NCBI GenBank assembly: GCA_947628325.1
Contig: CANQZL010000030.1
Location: 1-11,588, forward strand
DNA length: 11,588 bases
Direction: 5' to 3'
Source: an uncultured Bacilli bacterium
Lineage (GTDB): Bacteria; Bacillota_I; Bacilli_A; RF39; UBA660
In this document: piece by piece, positions 11,426 to 11,588 of the stretch
Numbering within the stretch: the first letter of the stretch is position 1
Layout: every line of letters starts with the position of its first letter
Program-made: the position numbers and the translations under genes
Notes under the pieces: model-generated
Told to the model about the DNA's origin: nothing
Databases searched by the model: none
What the model saw: only the letters and a program-made list of their open reading frames with translations

Positions 11426-11588
11426 CTTTTTTTAAAACTAAATCTCTATCAACAAGAACAACTGGTTTTTTCTTAAACCATTCTGGTAATCTTTCTGGTT
11501 CATTTGTATTAGCTTCATGATAATCATCTAGTAAAAATGCATTAGATCCAAAACGTCCATCATAAAGATGATCTGCATAATAATAGCC
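11415..11588 (-). CDS. C-terminal end of an unidentified protein (partial, cut by the window edge)
   Basis: The last 57 codons of a leftward gene run from the window edge to a TAA inside the palindromic terminator. The peptide begins GYYYADHLYDGRFGSNAFLL and then has DDYHEAN, EPERLPEWFKKKP and VVLVDRDLVLKKVNK. Residue use (Lys-, Tyr-, Asn- and Asp-rich) and codons match the neighbouring genes, and there is no stop in the frame, so I take it as real coding sequence. The end PVVLVDRDLVLKKV looks like a final strand and helix of a globular domain. I do not recognise the family. It lies upstream of the pyrophosphatase gene and is separated from it by a terminator and a promoter. Confidence 0.7.
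   Translation of the reverse strand, partial: GYYYADHLYDGRFGSNAFLLDDYHEANTNEPERLPEWFKKKPVVLVDRDLVLKKVNK

Overview
The window is AT-rich and carries compact, mostly leftward (minus-strand) bacterial genes with Shine-Dalgarno sites of the AGGTGA/GAGGTGG type. It looks like a low-GC Bacillota genome or a relative close to the Mollicutes. The gene run lgt-mrnC-rlmB-sigH / secE-nusG keeps the core of the Bacillus-type order cysS-mrnC-rlmB-rae1-sigH-rpmGB-secE-nusG. Here rae1 (yacP) and rpmGB are absent, and lgt stands where cysS would be. The code is standard: Trp is TGG, and sigH ends in TGA directly before a terminator. I place the organism as an uncultured, host-associated-type Bacilli member; this is inference, not identification.

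Layout, left to right. (1) 1-70: a short GC-richer segment ending in a plus-strand terminator, probably the 3' end of an unidentified plus-strand transcript. (2) 71-1180: the secE-nusG transcript with its own promoter and an intrinsic terminator over the nusG stop codon; SecE has an unusually long hypercharged N-terminus. (3) 1181-3801: the lgt-mrnC-rlmB-sigH operon with an extended -10 promoter and a terminator right after sigH. (4) 3834-7641: uvrA followed by two small uncharacterised genes, with a long AT-rich leader holding two extended -10 promoters. (5) 7687-8134: the only plus-strand gene, a small Xre-type repressor with a palindrome inside its probable promoter. It converges on the next operon through a hairpin that contains parts of both stop codons. 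(6) 8133-9621: a short-chain dehydrogenase and an overlapping gene of unknown function. (7) 9691-11363: a nucleotide-regulated (CBS-DRTGG-CBS) family II pyrophosphatase. (8) 11394-11588: the 3' end of an unidentified minus-strand gene with a palindromic terminator.

Most of the window is housekeeping: protein secretion and lipoprotein maturation, transcription elongation, rRNA processing and methylation, nucleotide excision repair, and pyrophosphate removal. I found no CRISPR array, insertion sequence, toxin-antitoxin pair, tRNA or rRNA. I see no clear undescribed multi-gene system. The points most worth a second look are the SecE extension, the repeated building of terminators around stop codons, a recurrent extended -10 promoter (a 14-base match between two copies), and the uncharacterised genes beside uvrA and the dehydrogenase. 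Four starts are placed or questioned here on the basis of Shine-Dalgarno spacing and family N-termini: uvrA at 7421, mrnC at 2881, the pyrophosphatase at 11329, and rlmB as a GTG start at 2516.
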